64,000 nt of DNA, from the NCBI RefSeq assembly GCF_014534745.1, contig NZ_JACVVP010000017.1, positions 62,001-126,000 of the forward strand. The letters are read 5' to 3'. Of this stretch, positions 35,198 through 43,324 are shown piece after piece. Each line of letters starts with the position of its first letter. Positions within the stretch are counted from its first letter, which is position 1. Below the pieces are notes generated by a model. The model had not been told where the DNA came from. It made no database searches and saw nothing but the letters and a program-made list of their open reading frames with translations. The translations under genes were made by a program, and so were the position numbers. This stretch comes from Flammeovirga sp. EKP202. Lineage in GTDB: Bacteria > Bacteroidota > Bacteroidia > Cytophagales > Flammeovirgaceae.

Positions 35198-35518
35198 TTA
35201 AATGATTTTGATATGCTCAATATCATTTCCAAATTTTACTTTATCTCCATCTTTTTTGTTTTTAAAAAAACGATAGAAAGGAGAATCAGTGGTTAGTCCT
35301 ATGATGTTTTTTCCTTCGTATTTTAAAGCAGGAAGCTTTACGCCTACAACAAATAAAGAACTTTCCGTTTCAAAAACACTACCTTTCCCAATGCCTTCAT
35401 TTAGATAAGGTTGATGCATGAGCCGTACAACATTTTCGAAATTGGCTTTTGTACTTTCTTTTGATTCTTTGATTTGTGCTTGTAAAAATGATAGTACTTT
35501 CTCTTTTGACGTTTTCAT
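35198..35518 (-). CDS. Small GreA/GreB C-terminal-like protein
   Basis: 106 residues. After ~35 helical residues, the rest reads like the FKBP-like C-domain of Gre factors: GIGKGSVFETESSLFVVGVK, then IIGLTTDSPFYRFFKNKKDG and the final IEHIKII. The long coiled-coil arm with its acidic tip is missing, so it cannot cleave backtracked RNA as GreA does. It may bind RNA polymerase and compete with Gre or DksA factors (inference). A separate full-length greA is present at 26977-27447. Confidence 0.6.
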   Translation of the reverse strand: MKTSKEKVLSFLQAQIKESKESTKANFENVVRLMHQPYLNEGIGKGSVFETESSLFVVGVKLPALKYEGKNIIGLTTDSPFYRFFKNKKDGDKVKFGNDIEHIKII

Positions 35519-35596
35519 TTCAGAATACTTTAGTTATTTGATAATATTTAGACTAATTGGTTAACTATAAGTTAAGAAATGAAGCGTCAAAAAACA

Positions 35597-36511
35597 CTAT
35601 TTTTTTATCCAAATTTCAATATTAGAGGCATCTCTCCATAAATAATTCAATCCTTTAGAAGAAAAAGACTTATTAGGATCATTGTTGAAGAAAATCGCAA
35701 CTTCTGGAACTTTAGTTCCCCACTTAGATGACATCTTACCTTCACCTTTTCTAATGAATGAAAGTTGGATAAATCCTTTAAAAGCGTAAGCCACCAAAAC
35801 TAGTTCACCTGCATTTGCTTTTTTAATGGCTTCTTCAAGTGTTCCTTTATTACTAGCTTCCCCTAGCATTTTCCAATTGGTATCAGCAGCAATTTTATCA
35901 TAGGCTTCTGTCATCGTCAAGAAACTACCGCCTACGTAGGGATCTTTAAAATCATCTACATTAAAAATCTCTGTAATTGCTCTTGATGTATATTGACGAC
36001 ACTTCATTGGATCAATCCCTTTCTGGTAGCATTCCTTGTATTCTTTGATGTACTTATTTAAAATATCAGAAACTTCAACCTCTGTCAGAGATTTCTTCAC
36101 ATTGGCAGATGAGCTTTCATTTTTTGGTGCTGTAGCGTTTGCTAAAATAGCGTTGTCTTCTGCAATAGGTGTTTCAATTTTTGAAAATAAGAAAGTACCT
36201 TGATCGACATTGTCGGTATTGAAAAATTCACCTTTGTACATGTAATTAGCAATGATTTTCCCTTCAAATCGTTCTCCATCTTTCTGACGTAATGTCAACG
36301 TTCCATCTTCTGCAAATTCACCAGTTAGTGTTTTTTTGTCTTTTGTATCCATGTAAATACAATAACCCTCCGCTTTTTGACCTTCAACGGAAAATCGAAG
36401 TCTAACTTTTAATTCAGTATTGATTAAACCTTCGAAAGAATAATTTGTTTGTTGTGCTTGAACTTGTAGTGTATAAACAAGTAAAAAAGGCAAGATTAAA
36501 TATTTGATCAT
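35597..36511 (-). CDS. Exported protein, possible papain-fold (NlpC/P60-like) remnant
   Basis: Signal peptide 1-20 (ending QVQAQ), a small beta domain at ~22-110 made of lipocalin-like strands (YSFEGLINTELKVRLRFSVE; TLTGEFAEDGTLTLRQKDGE), a Ser/Asn linker (~115-140) and a C-terminal domain ~145-304. The latter has KCRQYTSRAITEIF (Cys171), AADTNWKML, ANAGELVLVAYAFKG and SSKWGTKVPEVAIFF, an order I associate with papain-like murein peptidases. However, where a GHV/GHI catalytic His is expected the sequence is GFIQL (Gln249). It could therefore be a non-catalytic relative, or the resemblance may be chance. Family not securely recognised. Confidence 0.5.
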   Translation of the reverse strand: MIKYLILPFLLVYTLQVQAQQTNYSFEGLINTELKVRLRFSVEGQKAEGYCIYMDTKDKKTLTGEFAEDGTLTLRQKDGERFEGKIIANYMYKGEFFNTDNVDQGTFLFSKIETPIAEDNAILANATAPKNESSSANVKKSLTEVEVSDILNKYIKEYKECYQKGIDPMKCRQYTSRAITEIFNVDDFKDPYVGGSFLTMTEAYDKIAADTNWKMLGEASNKGTLEEAIKKANAGELVLVAYAFKGFIQLSFIRKGEGKMSSKWGTKVPEVAIFFNNDPNKSFSSKGLNYLWRDASNIEIWIKK

Positions 36512-36634
36512 TGTATTTTTGTAAGTGTTAGATTGCGAAAATAAGGTTTTTTCTTTGTTTTTGACTAGCTTTTGAATTAAATCTATTTAAAATAAAGCAC
36601 CAATTCGTAATTGTTGTTGAGAATTAAAATTATT

Positions 36635-37198
36635 ATGGATTCATTATTTCATGCTCTTGTAAATTCGAACGAAAATATATCTGAACTTCAAAAATTATCA
36701 AGGGGAGATTTATTAATCAGAGTTGGAGAAATTGAAAAACACATGTATATCGTTTTGGATGGAGCTGTCAGAGTAACCTACTTTGAAGATGATAATGAAG
36801 AAGTACATACCATTCGATTTGGTTATAAAAACTCTATTCTAGCTTCTATTCCCTCTTTTTTTGATGGAAGTCCTTCTTTATTTACCATTGAATGTATTCG
36901 TAGTTCTGTGATAAAAAAAATTCACAAGAAACAGTTCTTTGAAATCATTAATTCCAATAACGACTATCAAAAAGAATACGATCTCTATTTACAAAACTTC
37001 TTTAAGCAACAAATTGAAAGAGAAATTGACTTATTAACCACTTCACCAACAAAAAGATTTGAAAGAGTGATAGAAAGAAGTCCACAATTATTCCAACATA
37101 TACCAATGAAATATATTGCTTCTTATTTGAGGATGCAACCTGAAACACTGAGCCGAATTATGAAAAAAGAGAGAGACTTAATGAAAGAAGCAAAATAG
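36635..37198 (+). CDS. Crp/Fnr family transcriptional regulator
   Basis: 187 residues from the ATG at 36635 (an upstream TTG gives 8 more residues without support). N-terminal cyclic-nucleotide-binding fold: KLSRGDLLIRVGEIEKHMYI and VLDGAVRVTYFEDDNEEVHT. C-terminal winged helix: IPMKYIASYLRMQPETLSRI then MKKERD. In Bacteroidota such short Crp-like proteins often lack the residues that bind cAMP, and I see no RxSx4A-type cassette, so the effector is unknown. Divergent from the exported protein gene, a possible target. Confidence 0.85.
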   Translation: MDSLFHALVNSNENISELQKLSRGDLLIRVGEIEKHMYIVLDGAVRVTYFEDDNEEVHTIRFGYKNSILASIPSFFDGSPSLFTIECIRSSVIKKIHKKQFFEIINSNNDYQKEYDLYLQNFFKQQIEREIDLLTTSPTKRFERVIERSPQLFQHIPMKYIASYLRMQPETLSRIMKKERDLMKEAK

Positions 37199-37281
37199 GC
37201 CGTGTTTTTTCTGAATTATTTGTAGTTTTAATGTTCAATGATGTATTCTTTACCAAGAATAGGGATTAAATTTATCAATCA

Positions 37282-37971
37282 ATGAACTATATACTAGACG
37301 AGTTTTCAAGAACGTGGGTATCCCCGTCACAATATGATTATTTATTGGCGAAAGGCTGGAGACACTTTGGTCCAAACTTCTTTAGATATAATATTAGCAT
37401 TCACGATGACAAAGTCTGTAACGTACTTCCTTTACGTTTAAGAGTAAAGGATTTTAAGCCTTCAAAATCACAACGTAAAATTTTACGTAAATGTGGGGAT
37501 TTCCAATTAAGTATTCAAAAGGTAGAGCTAGATTCAATTTCACAAGAACTATTTCAAATCCATAAATTGAAATTTGAAGACAATGTACCACAGAGTATTT
37601 TTGATTTTCTTTCTAAAGAGAAAACGTCGAGCACTCCTACTACAATATTGGATTTAAGGGTGTTTGATGATGATAAATTAATTGCAGTAAGTTATTTTGG
37701 AATTGGAGAAAATGCTCTTTCTAGCATATATGGTATGTTTCATCCAGACTATAAAAGTTATAGTCTTGGAATCTTCACTATGTTAGTAGAGATCATGTAT
37801 GCCAATCAGCTTAACTGTGATTATTACTATCACGGTTATTGTTATGATGTACCGTCATTTTATGATTACAAAAAAAAATTCTCAGCCATGGAAACTTATC
37901 TATGGGATATTGACAAGTGGGTAGATTATTCAGCTTTTGATAATGCACTTTCAATGAGTGCCAAAAGTTGA
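37282..37971 (+). CDS. Aminoacyl-tRNA-protein transferase (Ate1/Bpt C-terminal family)
   Basis: 229 residues. Family blocks: LPLRLRVKDFKPSKSQRKIL then RK, FDDDKLIAVSYFGIG, SSIYGMFHPDYKSYSLGIFT and YYYHGYCYDVPSFYDYKKKF. These belong to the GNAT-like C-terminal domain that moves an amino acid from tRNA to protein N-termini in the N-degron pathway (Bpt-type enzymes add Leu to acidic N-termini). The Cys-rich N-terminal domain of Ate1 is missing, with only ~45 residues before the core. The 3' end overlaps the convergent lpxK gene by 46 bases. Confidence 0.8.
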   Translation: MNYILDEFSRTWVSPSQYDYLLAKGWRHFGPNFFRYNISIHDDKVCNVLPLRLRVKDFKPSKSQRKILRKCGDFQLSIQKVELDSISQELFQIHKLKFEDNVPQSIFDFLSKEKTSSTPTTILDLRVFDDDKLIAVSYFGIGENALSSIYGMFHPDYKSYSLGIFTMLVEIMYANQLNCDYYYHGYCYDVPSFYDYKKKFSAMETYLWDIDKWVDYSAFDNALSMSAKS

Positions 37972-38942
37972 TCTTTTTGATTATTTAAAACTTCCGGGAG
38001 AATAGGAATGACTATAAATTGAAGGGAAGTATTTCTTAATAAAGGTCTTAGTTTTACCGCATCTTTTTCGGAGATGATGATTGTTTTCTGTTCACCTATT
38101 TCTTTCTCAATTCGTTGGATAGTTTTTTCAGTAAATGAATAATGATCTCTGAATTTAAAATGTTTCACCACTTTGCGTTGAAGATTTCCTTCAATGTATT
38201 CTAACATCGGTTCCGGCTTTGCAATACTCGTCATTACAAAAACCTCTTTGGCCTCTAACCCATTTTTAGAATTTTCATTCAGTGGATACAATTCCCCATA
38301 TTTTATTGAGGTAAAAAATACCTGAGCATTCGGAGCATATTGATGTGTTGATTGTGTATAAAGTTCAATCTCCTTTTGACTGAGCTGATGTTTTACTTTA
38401 GTGTAAATAATAACGTCAGCCCTAGAAGCACCTTCTCGTCTTTCTCTTAATCTTCCTAATGGTAAAACCTCATCTTTAAAAAATGGGGCACTGAAGTCAG
38501 AAAGCATAATATTCAAGTCTCTATGAATTGCTCTATGCTGAAATGCATCATCGAGAACAATGATATCAGAATCAGCAAAGAATGGAACCCCTAAAACTCT
38601 TTGTTCTGCTACCACTACTTCTATATTTTGATACTTAGAGTGGTATTGCATCGGTTCATCTCCAATTGTTCTTGCCGTGGCTATTTCATCTGCATAAATA
38701 GGCCCTTTTGTCTTCCTTCCGTAGCCTCTACTGAGAATACCGACCTTATATTTATCTGATAAATTTTGAATCAGAAATTCCACAAAAGGCGTTTTCCCTG
38801 TTCCACCAACAGATAAATTTCCTACACAGATTATCGGTAAAGAAAAAGAAACAATACGACTTCTTCCCTTATCATAACCTTGGTTACGGACGGAGGTAAT
38901 ATAATCGTATAATCTAGAAAAGGGCTTTAATATATACTTCAT
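37926..38942 (-). CDS. lpxK: Tetraacyldisaccharide 4'-kinase
   Basis: LpxK phosphorylates the 4' position of the lipid A disaccharide at the inner membrane. 338 residues. P-loop VGGTGKTPFVEFLIQ at ~45-59 (Lys50), then GILSRGYGRKTKGPI, GDEPMQY, VVVAEQR, DIIVLDDAFQHRAIHRDLNI and PLGRLRERREGASRADVII. The N-terminal helix (KPFSRLYDYITSVRNQGYDK) is the membrane-association segment. Its last 15 codons overlap the convergent transferase gene. Confidence 0.95.
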   Translation of the reverse strand: MKYILKPFSRLYDYITSVRNQGYDKGRSRIVSFSLPIICVGNLSVGGTGKTPFVEFLIQNLSDKYKVGILSRGYGRKTKGPIYADEIATARTIGDEPMQYHSKYQNIEVVVAEQRVLGVPFFADSDIIVLDDAFQHRAIHRDLNIMLSDFSAPFFKDEVLPLGRLRERREGASRADVIIYTKVKHQLSQKEIELYTQSTHQYAPNAQVFFTSIKYGELYPLNENSKNGLEAKEVFVMTSIAKPEPMLEYIEGNLQRKVVKHFKFRDHYSFTEKTIQRIEKEIGEQKTIIISEKDAVKLRPLLRNTSLQFIVIPILPEVLNNQKDQLLALIESALSKAE

Positions 38943-38960
38943 GCTTCAAAAATAGACAAT

Positions 38961-38989
38961 AAAAAACCCATCTGAAAAACAGATGGGTT
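38961..38989 (-). terminator. Terminator of sucC
   Basis: Perfect 10-bp stem AACCCATCTG (38965-38974) / CAGATGGGTT (38980-38989), 5-base loop, then T-run on the minus strand. 23 bases past the sucC stop. Confidence 0.9.
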
Positions 38990-39011
38990 GAAAATATTGT
39001 AATAAAAGTAA

Positions 39012-40202
39012 TTAAGCTAAAGCAGCTTTTACTTTCTCTGCAGCTTCTTTTAATGTAATTGCTGAAGTTACTTTTAATCCTGACTCGTCAATGATTTTAG
39101 CTCCTTCCTCAGCGTTAGTACCTTGAAGACGTACAATGATCGGCACTTGAATGTCACCAATGTTTTTGTATGCTTCAACAACACCGTTTGCTACACGATC
39201 ACAACGAACAATACCACCAAATACGTTGATTAGGATTGCTTTTACGTTAGGATCTTTAAGGATGATTCTAAAACCAGCTTCTACAGTAGTAGCGTTTGCT
39301 CCACCTCCTACGTCAAGGAAGTTTGCAGGATCACCACCTGAAAGCTTAATCATATCCATAGTTGCCATTGCTAAACCAGCACCGTTAACCATACAACCTA
39401 CGTTACCGTCAAGTTTTACATAGTTAAGACCTGATTCACCAGCTTCAACTTCTGTTGGATCCTCTTCAGTGATGTCGCGCATTTCAGCGATATTTTTGTG
39501 ACGGTATAAAGCGTTATCGTCGATACCTACTTTAGCGTCTACAGCCATTACTTGGTCATCTGATGTTTTGAAAACAGGGTTGATTTCAAACATTTCAGAG
39601 TCAGTATCTACATAAGCATTGTAAAGAGCAGTAACAAATTTAGTCATCTCTTTAAAAGACTTACCTGATGTTCCTAAGTTAAAAGCAACTCTTCTAGCTT
39701 GGAAACCTTGGATACCTACAGCTGGATCGATTTCTTCTTTGAAGATAAGCTCTGGAGTTTTCTCCGCCACTTCTTCAATGTCCATACCACCCTCTGTAGA
39801 GTACATGATCATGTTTTTACCTGTAGCTCTGTCAAGCAATACAGACATGTAATATTCTTTGATTTCTGATTCACCAGGATAGTATACATCCTGTTGGATC
39901 ATCACTTTATTAACCTTTTTACCTTCAGGTCCTGTTTGAGGTGTTACTAATTGCATACCGATGATTTGCTCAGAAAGCGTTTGTACATCGTCCATACTTT
40001 TAGCCACTTTTACTCCACCGCCTTTTCCACGGCCACCCGCATGAATTTGAGCTTTAACCACCCAGAAATTGGTGCCTGTTTCTTCAGTAAGTTTTTTTGC
40101 AGCCTCCACAGCTTCTTCTGGAGTTTCTGCTACATATCCTGCTGGAACTTTTACTCCGTATTCCTTAAGGATGCTTTTTGCTTGGTATTCGTGAATGTTC
40201 AT
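39012..40202 (-). CDS. sucC: Succinyl-CoA ligase (ADP-forming) beta subunit
   Basis: 396 residues, full length. ATP-grasp N-domain: [48 protein letters not shown]-terminal ligase domain with [30 protein letters not shown] and [20 protein letters not shown]. It couples succinyl-CoA cleavage to nucleotide triphosphate in the TCA cycle with SucD. sucD is not adjacent: sucC stands alone with its own terminator, an arrangement found in some Bacteroidota. Upstream DNA carries repeats (see 40203-40530). Confidence 0.96.
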   Translation of the reverse strand: MNIHEYQAKSILKEYGVKVPAGYVAETPEEAVEAAKKLTEETGTNFWVVKAQIHAGGRGKGGGVKVAKSMDDVQTLSEQIIGMQLVTPQTGPEGKKVNKVMIQQDVYYPGESEIKEYYMSVLLDRATGKNMIMYSTEGGMDIEEVAEKTPELIFKEEIDPAVGIQGFQARRVAFNLGTSGKSFKEMTKFVTALYNAYVDTDSEMFEINPVFKTSDDQVMAVDAKVGIDDNALYRHKNIAEMRDITEEDPTEVEAGESGLNYVKLDGNVGCMVNGAGLAMATMDMIKLSGGDPANFLDVGGGANATTVEAGFRIILKDPNVKAILINVFGGIVRCDRVANGVVEAYKNIGDIQVPIIVRLQGTNAEEGAKIIDESGLKVTSAITLKEAAEKVKAALA

Positions 40203-40530
40203 GACAATTGACCCGTTGGGTGCACAAGTTTGTTTACGTATTGCTACTTAAAAAAAACACAATGACAAGCATCATGTTCGTTTGGTAATACAATTCTAAT
40301 TAAAATAAATGTAAAGTCTAATTTGCTTACACGAATACATGCCTACGTATTGTGTTTTTCTTAACATTTTTAATTGAAAAATAGATAAAAAAAAGAGTTC
40401 GATTAAAAAAATGACCAAATATTGATTCGTTTTTTAATCGAACTCCAAAAGAAAAATCTTTAAGATTGCATTTAAAACCTGAATGAGTAGAGTAACTCTT
40501 CTATATTAGACAGGTATTCAAACGAACTTA
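40203..40530. other. Intergenic region between topA and sucC
   Basis: 328 bases without a gene. The right part holds the topA terminator. The left part has two copies of TACGTATTG (40235-40243, 40344-40352) and an inverted 11-mer pair, AAAAACACAAT (40253-40263) / ATTGTGTTTTT (40349-40359), 85 bases apart. These lie 33-157 bases upstream of sucC and may be control sites. No exact TAnnTTTG is seen for sucC. Confidence 0.55.
40387..40445 (-). terminator. Terminator of topA
   Basis: Perfect 16-bp stem 40395-40410 / 40430-40445 with a 19-base loop, followed on the minus strand by eight T (40387-40394). 86 bases past the topA stop. Confidence 0.8.
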
Positions 40531-42969
40531 TTATGACTTTTTAGTAGTTGTTCTTTTTCTTGTTGTGGTCTTCTTTGCCGTTGTCTTTTTCGCTGCAGTT
40601 GTTTTCTTAGCTGTAGTAGCCTTTTTTGCAGGTTCTTTTTTAGCGGCTGCTTTTTTACCACGTGTTTTAGGTTCTGGAGCTTCTTCTATGATTTTCTTAA
40701 CCTCTTCATAGGTCAATTCCTTTGCCTTTTCTTTTAACTCTTTCGGGATTTTAATATTCGCCTTATTGTAAGAAATATAAGGTCCCCAACGTCCATTTAG
40801 TAATTGAAGGTTTTCTTCTTCTTCAAACACTTTAATGAGTTTTTCAGCATCTGCTTTTCTTTTAGCTAAAATAAGCTCGATTGCTGTATCTAATTCTACA
40901 GTTTCCGGTGCGTATTCTTTTCCTAAAGAAACAAATTTGCCATCATGACGGATGTATGGACCAAAACGACCAATTGCAGCCACAACCACTTTGTCTTCAA
41001 ACTTACCTAATGTTCTAGGAAGCTTGAATAACTCTAGAGCTTCCTCTAAAGTAATTGTCTCTAGGTATTGTCCTTTTCTTAATGAAGCGAATTTCTTCTC
41101 TTCATCATCTTGTTCACCAATTTGAGCAATCGGACCGAAACGACCTAAACGAACCAAGACTTTCTTACCAGTAGCAGGATCAACACCTAACTCTTTTTCG
41201 GCATGTGCTTCTGCTCTATCAGCATTTTCTTCTGTATCGACTACAGTATGATGGAAAGGCTTATAAAACTCTCCCAACATCGATTGCCACTCTAAATTAC
41301 CGTGGGCAATCTCATCAAATTGTTCTTCTACTTTTGCTGTAAAAGAATAATCAATGACATTGGTAAAGTGTTTTACAAGGAAATCGTTTACCACCATCCC
41401 CATGTTGGTTGGGAATAATTTTCCTTTTTCAGTACCGTAAGTCTCAGTAAGATTCTTTTCTGTAACTGCACCGTTTTCAAGGATAAATTGAGTGTAGTTT
41501 CTTTCCTTACCATCTCTAGCTTCCTTAATTACATACTCCCTCTTTTGGATAGTAGAAATTGTAGGAGCATAAGTAGATGGACGACCAATACCTTTCTCTT
41601 CCAACATTTTCACAAGACTTGCTTCAGTATATCTTGCTGGAGGTCTTGAGAAACGCTGCGTTGCCGACATTACATTTAATGGCATATCTTGACCAACAGA
41701 CAATGGAGGAAGCATTCCTTTTGTTTCATCATCATCATCATGATCATCATCATTTGATTCGATATAAGCCTTTAAGAAACCTTCGAAGATGATTACCTCA
41801 CCTTTGGCTACAAATTTTTCAGAACGTTTAGCTGTTGTAATTTCTGCTGTAGTTCTTTCTAATTTTGCATCTGCCATTTGTGAAGCTACTGCTCTTTTCC
41901 AAATCAAATCATACAAGCGAGCCTCTCTATTGTCAGAAAGGTCAGGTTTGTGGTTATTGAAATTGGTAGGACGAATGGCTTCATGGGCTTCTTGAGCTCC
42001 TTTATTTGATGTTTTGAAATGTCTTACCTGTACATAATCCTCTCCGTATACCGTTGAAATCTCATTAGTAGCAGATTGAATCGCTTCCTCAGATAAGTTT
42101 AAGGAATCGGTACGCATGTAGGTAATATGTCCTGCTTCATATAATTTTTGAGCAATGGACATTGTAGAGGCTACTGAATACCCCAACTTCCTACTGGCTT
42201 CCTGCTGTAACGTAGAGGTTGTAAAAGGAGGAGCTGGTGTTTTCTTACCTGGTCTTGTTTTAATATCATTGATTTTAAAATCAGCACCTAGGCAATCATT
42301 TAAAAATTGTTCTGCCTCTTCTTTAGAGTTGAACTTAGTGGATAATTCAGCTTCTAATGATTTATTATTACCTAAATCAAACGTAGCAACAACTCTGAAA
42401 TAGTCTTTTGGCTTGAATGCCTCAATTTCTCTCTCTCTTTCTACAACCAATCTAGCGGCTACACTTTGTACACGTCCTGCGGATAATCCTCTTTGGATTT
42501 TTTTCCAGAGTACGGGTGAAAGTTCGAAACCCACTAATCGGTCTAGAATTCTTCTCGCCTGCTGAGCATTTACTAAGTCTATATCAATAGTTCTTGGAGC
42601 TTGAATCGCAGCTTTGATGGCTGTTTTCGTGATTTCTCTAAAAACTATCCTTTTAGTATCTGTCTCTTTTAATTTTAAAGTTTCTTTTAAGTGCCATGAA
42701 ATAGCTTCTCCTTCGCGGTCATCATCGGTCGCTAACCATACCATTTCAGCTTCCTTGGATAATTTCTTTAGTTCTCTGATAACATCTTTCTTATCAGACG
42801 ATATTTCATAGGTTGGGTTAAAATCATGTTCAACATCAATGGCGTCATTTCCTTTCTTCAAATCTCGAACATGACCATAGCTTGATCTAACCGTATAATC
42901 ACCTCCTAAATACTTCTCTATAGTCTTGGCTTTTGCTGGCGATTCGACAATCAGTAAATTCTTAGTCAT
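40531..42969 (-). CDS. topA: DNA topoisomerase I with Lys-rich C-terminal tail
   Basis: 812 residues, type IA topoisomerase that relaxes negative supercoils. Toprim domain at the N-terminus (NLLIVESPAKAKTIEKYLGG; acidic triad in TDDDREGEAISWHL, 81-94), catalytic Tyr284 in GHITYMRTDSLNLS, RLSAGRVQSVAARLV-type strand-binding block. Cys-type zinc fingers are missing; three Cys-free C-terminal repeats replace them (VRLGRFGPIAQIG; AAIGRFGPYIRHDGKFV; LNGRWGPYISY). An odd acidic run (ESNDDDHDDDDETKG, ~412-426) sits in the core. The last ~45 residues are a Lys/Ala/Thr tail like histone H1, likely for DNA contact. Confidence 0.96.
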   Translation of the reverse strand: MTKNLLIVESPAKAKTIEKYLGGDYTVRSSYGHVRDLKKGNDAIDVEHDFNPTYEISSDKKDVIRELKKLSKEAEMVWLATDDDREGEAISWHLKETLKLKETDTKRIVFREITKTAIKAAIQAPRTIDIDLVNAQQARRILDRLVGFELSPVLWKKIQRGLSAGRVQSVAARLVVEREREIEAFKPKDYFRVVATFDLGNNKSLEAELSTKFNSKEEAEQFLNDCLGADFKINDIKTRPGKKTPAPPFTTSTLQQEASRKLGYSVASTMSIAQKLYEAGHITYMRTDSLNLSEEAIQSATNEISTVYGEDYVQVRHFKTSNKGAQEAHEAIRPTNFNNHKPDLSDNREARLYDLIWKRAVASQMADAKLERTTAEITTAKRSEKFVAKGEVIIFEGFLKAYIESNDDDHDDDDETKGMLPPLSVGQDMPLNVMSATQRFSRPPARYTEASLVKMLEEKGIGRPSTYAPTISTIQKREYVIKEARDGKERNYTQFILENGAVTEKNLTETYGTEKGKLFPTNMGMVVNDFLVKHFTNVIDYSFTAKVEEQFDEIAHGNLEWQSMLGEFYKPFHHTVVDTEENADRAEAHAEKELGVDPATGKKVLVRLGRFGPIAQIGEQDDEEKKFASLRKGQYLETITLEEALELFKLPRTLGKFEDKVVVAAIGRFGPYIRHDGKFVSLGKEYAPETVELDTAIELILAKRKADAEKLIKVFEEEENLQLLNGRWGPYISYNKANIKIPKELKEKAKELTYEEVKKIIEEAPEPKTRGKKAAAKKEPAKKATTAKKTTAAKKTTAKKTTTRKRTTTKKS

Positions 42970-43324
42970 ATATATAAATAATAATCTCTATTAATTCTTA
43001 AAAACAACAGAATGATAAATGGTATATCTCCCGCGCGAAACAACTTATTACAAACTTAAATAAAGTTCAAAGAATTTTACGTTTTTATTTTTTTTAGATT
43101 GATTTTACATGAAATTACCATTTTTTAATGATAAATGTCATTTAAATATAAAAAAAATAAATTCTTCTGATTTTTAGTGTTTTTAGCGCATATCTGTATT
43201 GAATTACCCCCGTTTTTTTGCAAAAACGTAAAATCTGAAATATATTTAGGCATTCAAAACGAGTAGCAATCAGTTTTGGAATGAAACACGTGCGAAAATA
43301 AAGAATAATTAACACTTTTTAGTT
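42970..43324. other. Divergent promoter region topA / gltA
   Basis: 355 AT-rich bases, no gene. For topA, minus-strand TAAGTTTG (43051-43058) fits the -7 consensus, giving a ~75-base leader. For gltA a two-part promoter is annotated at 43217-43248. A short imperfect repeat around AATGATAAATGTCATT (43128-43143) may be a binding site; nothing else stands out. Confidence 0.5.
43217..43248 (+). promoter_or_regulatory. Putative gltA promoter
   Basis: TTTG (43217-43220), 20 bases, then TATATTTA (43241-43248): spacing fits the Bacteroidota -33/-7 promoter and the -7 element differs at one position from TAnnTTTG. Predicted start near 43255, ~70 bases before the ATG. Confidence 0.45.

Noticed and set aside
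35085-35198. Upstream extension of the small Cys/His protein
   Set aside because: It overlaps the terminator of the Gre-like gene (35162-35192), and the ATG at 35084 gives a normal signal helix.
40395-40445. GTTCGA-containing stem that could suggest a tRNA T-arm
   Set aside because: The other arms of a cloverleaf are missing. It is a 16-bp terminator with a T-run. No tRNA was found anywhere in the window.
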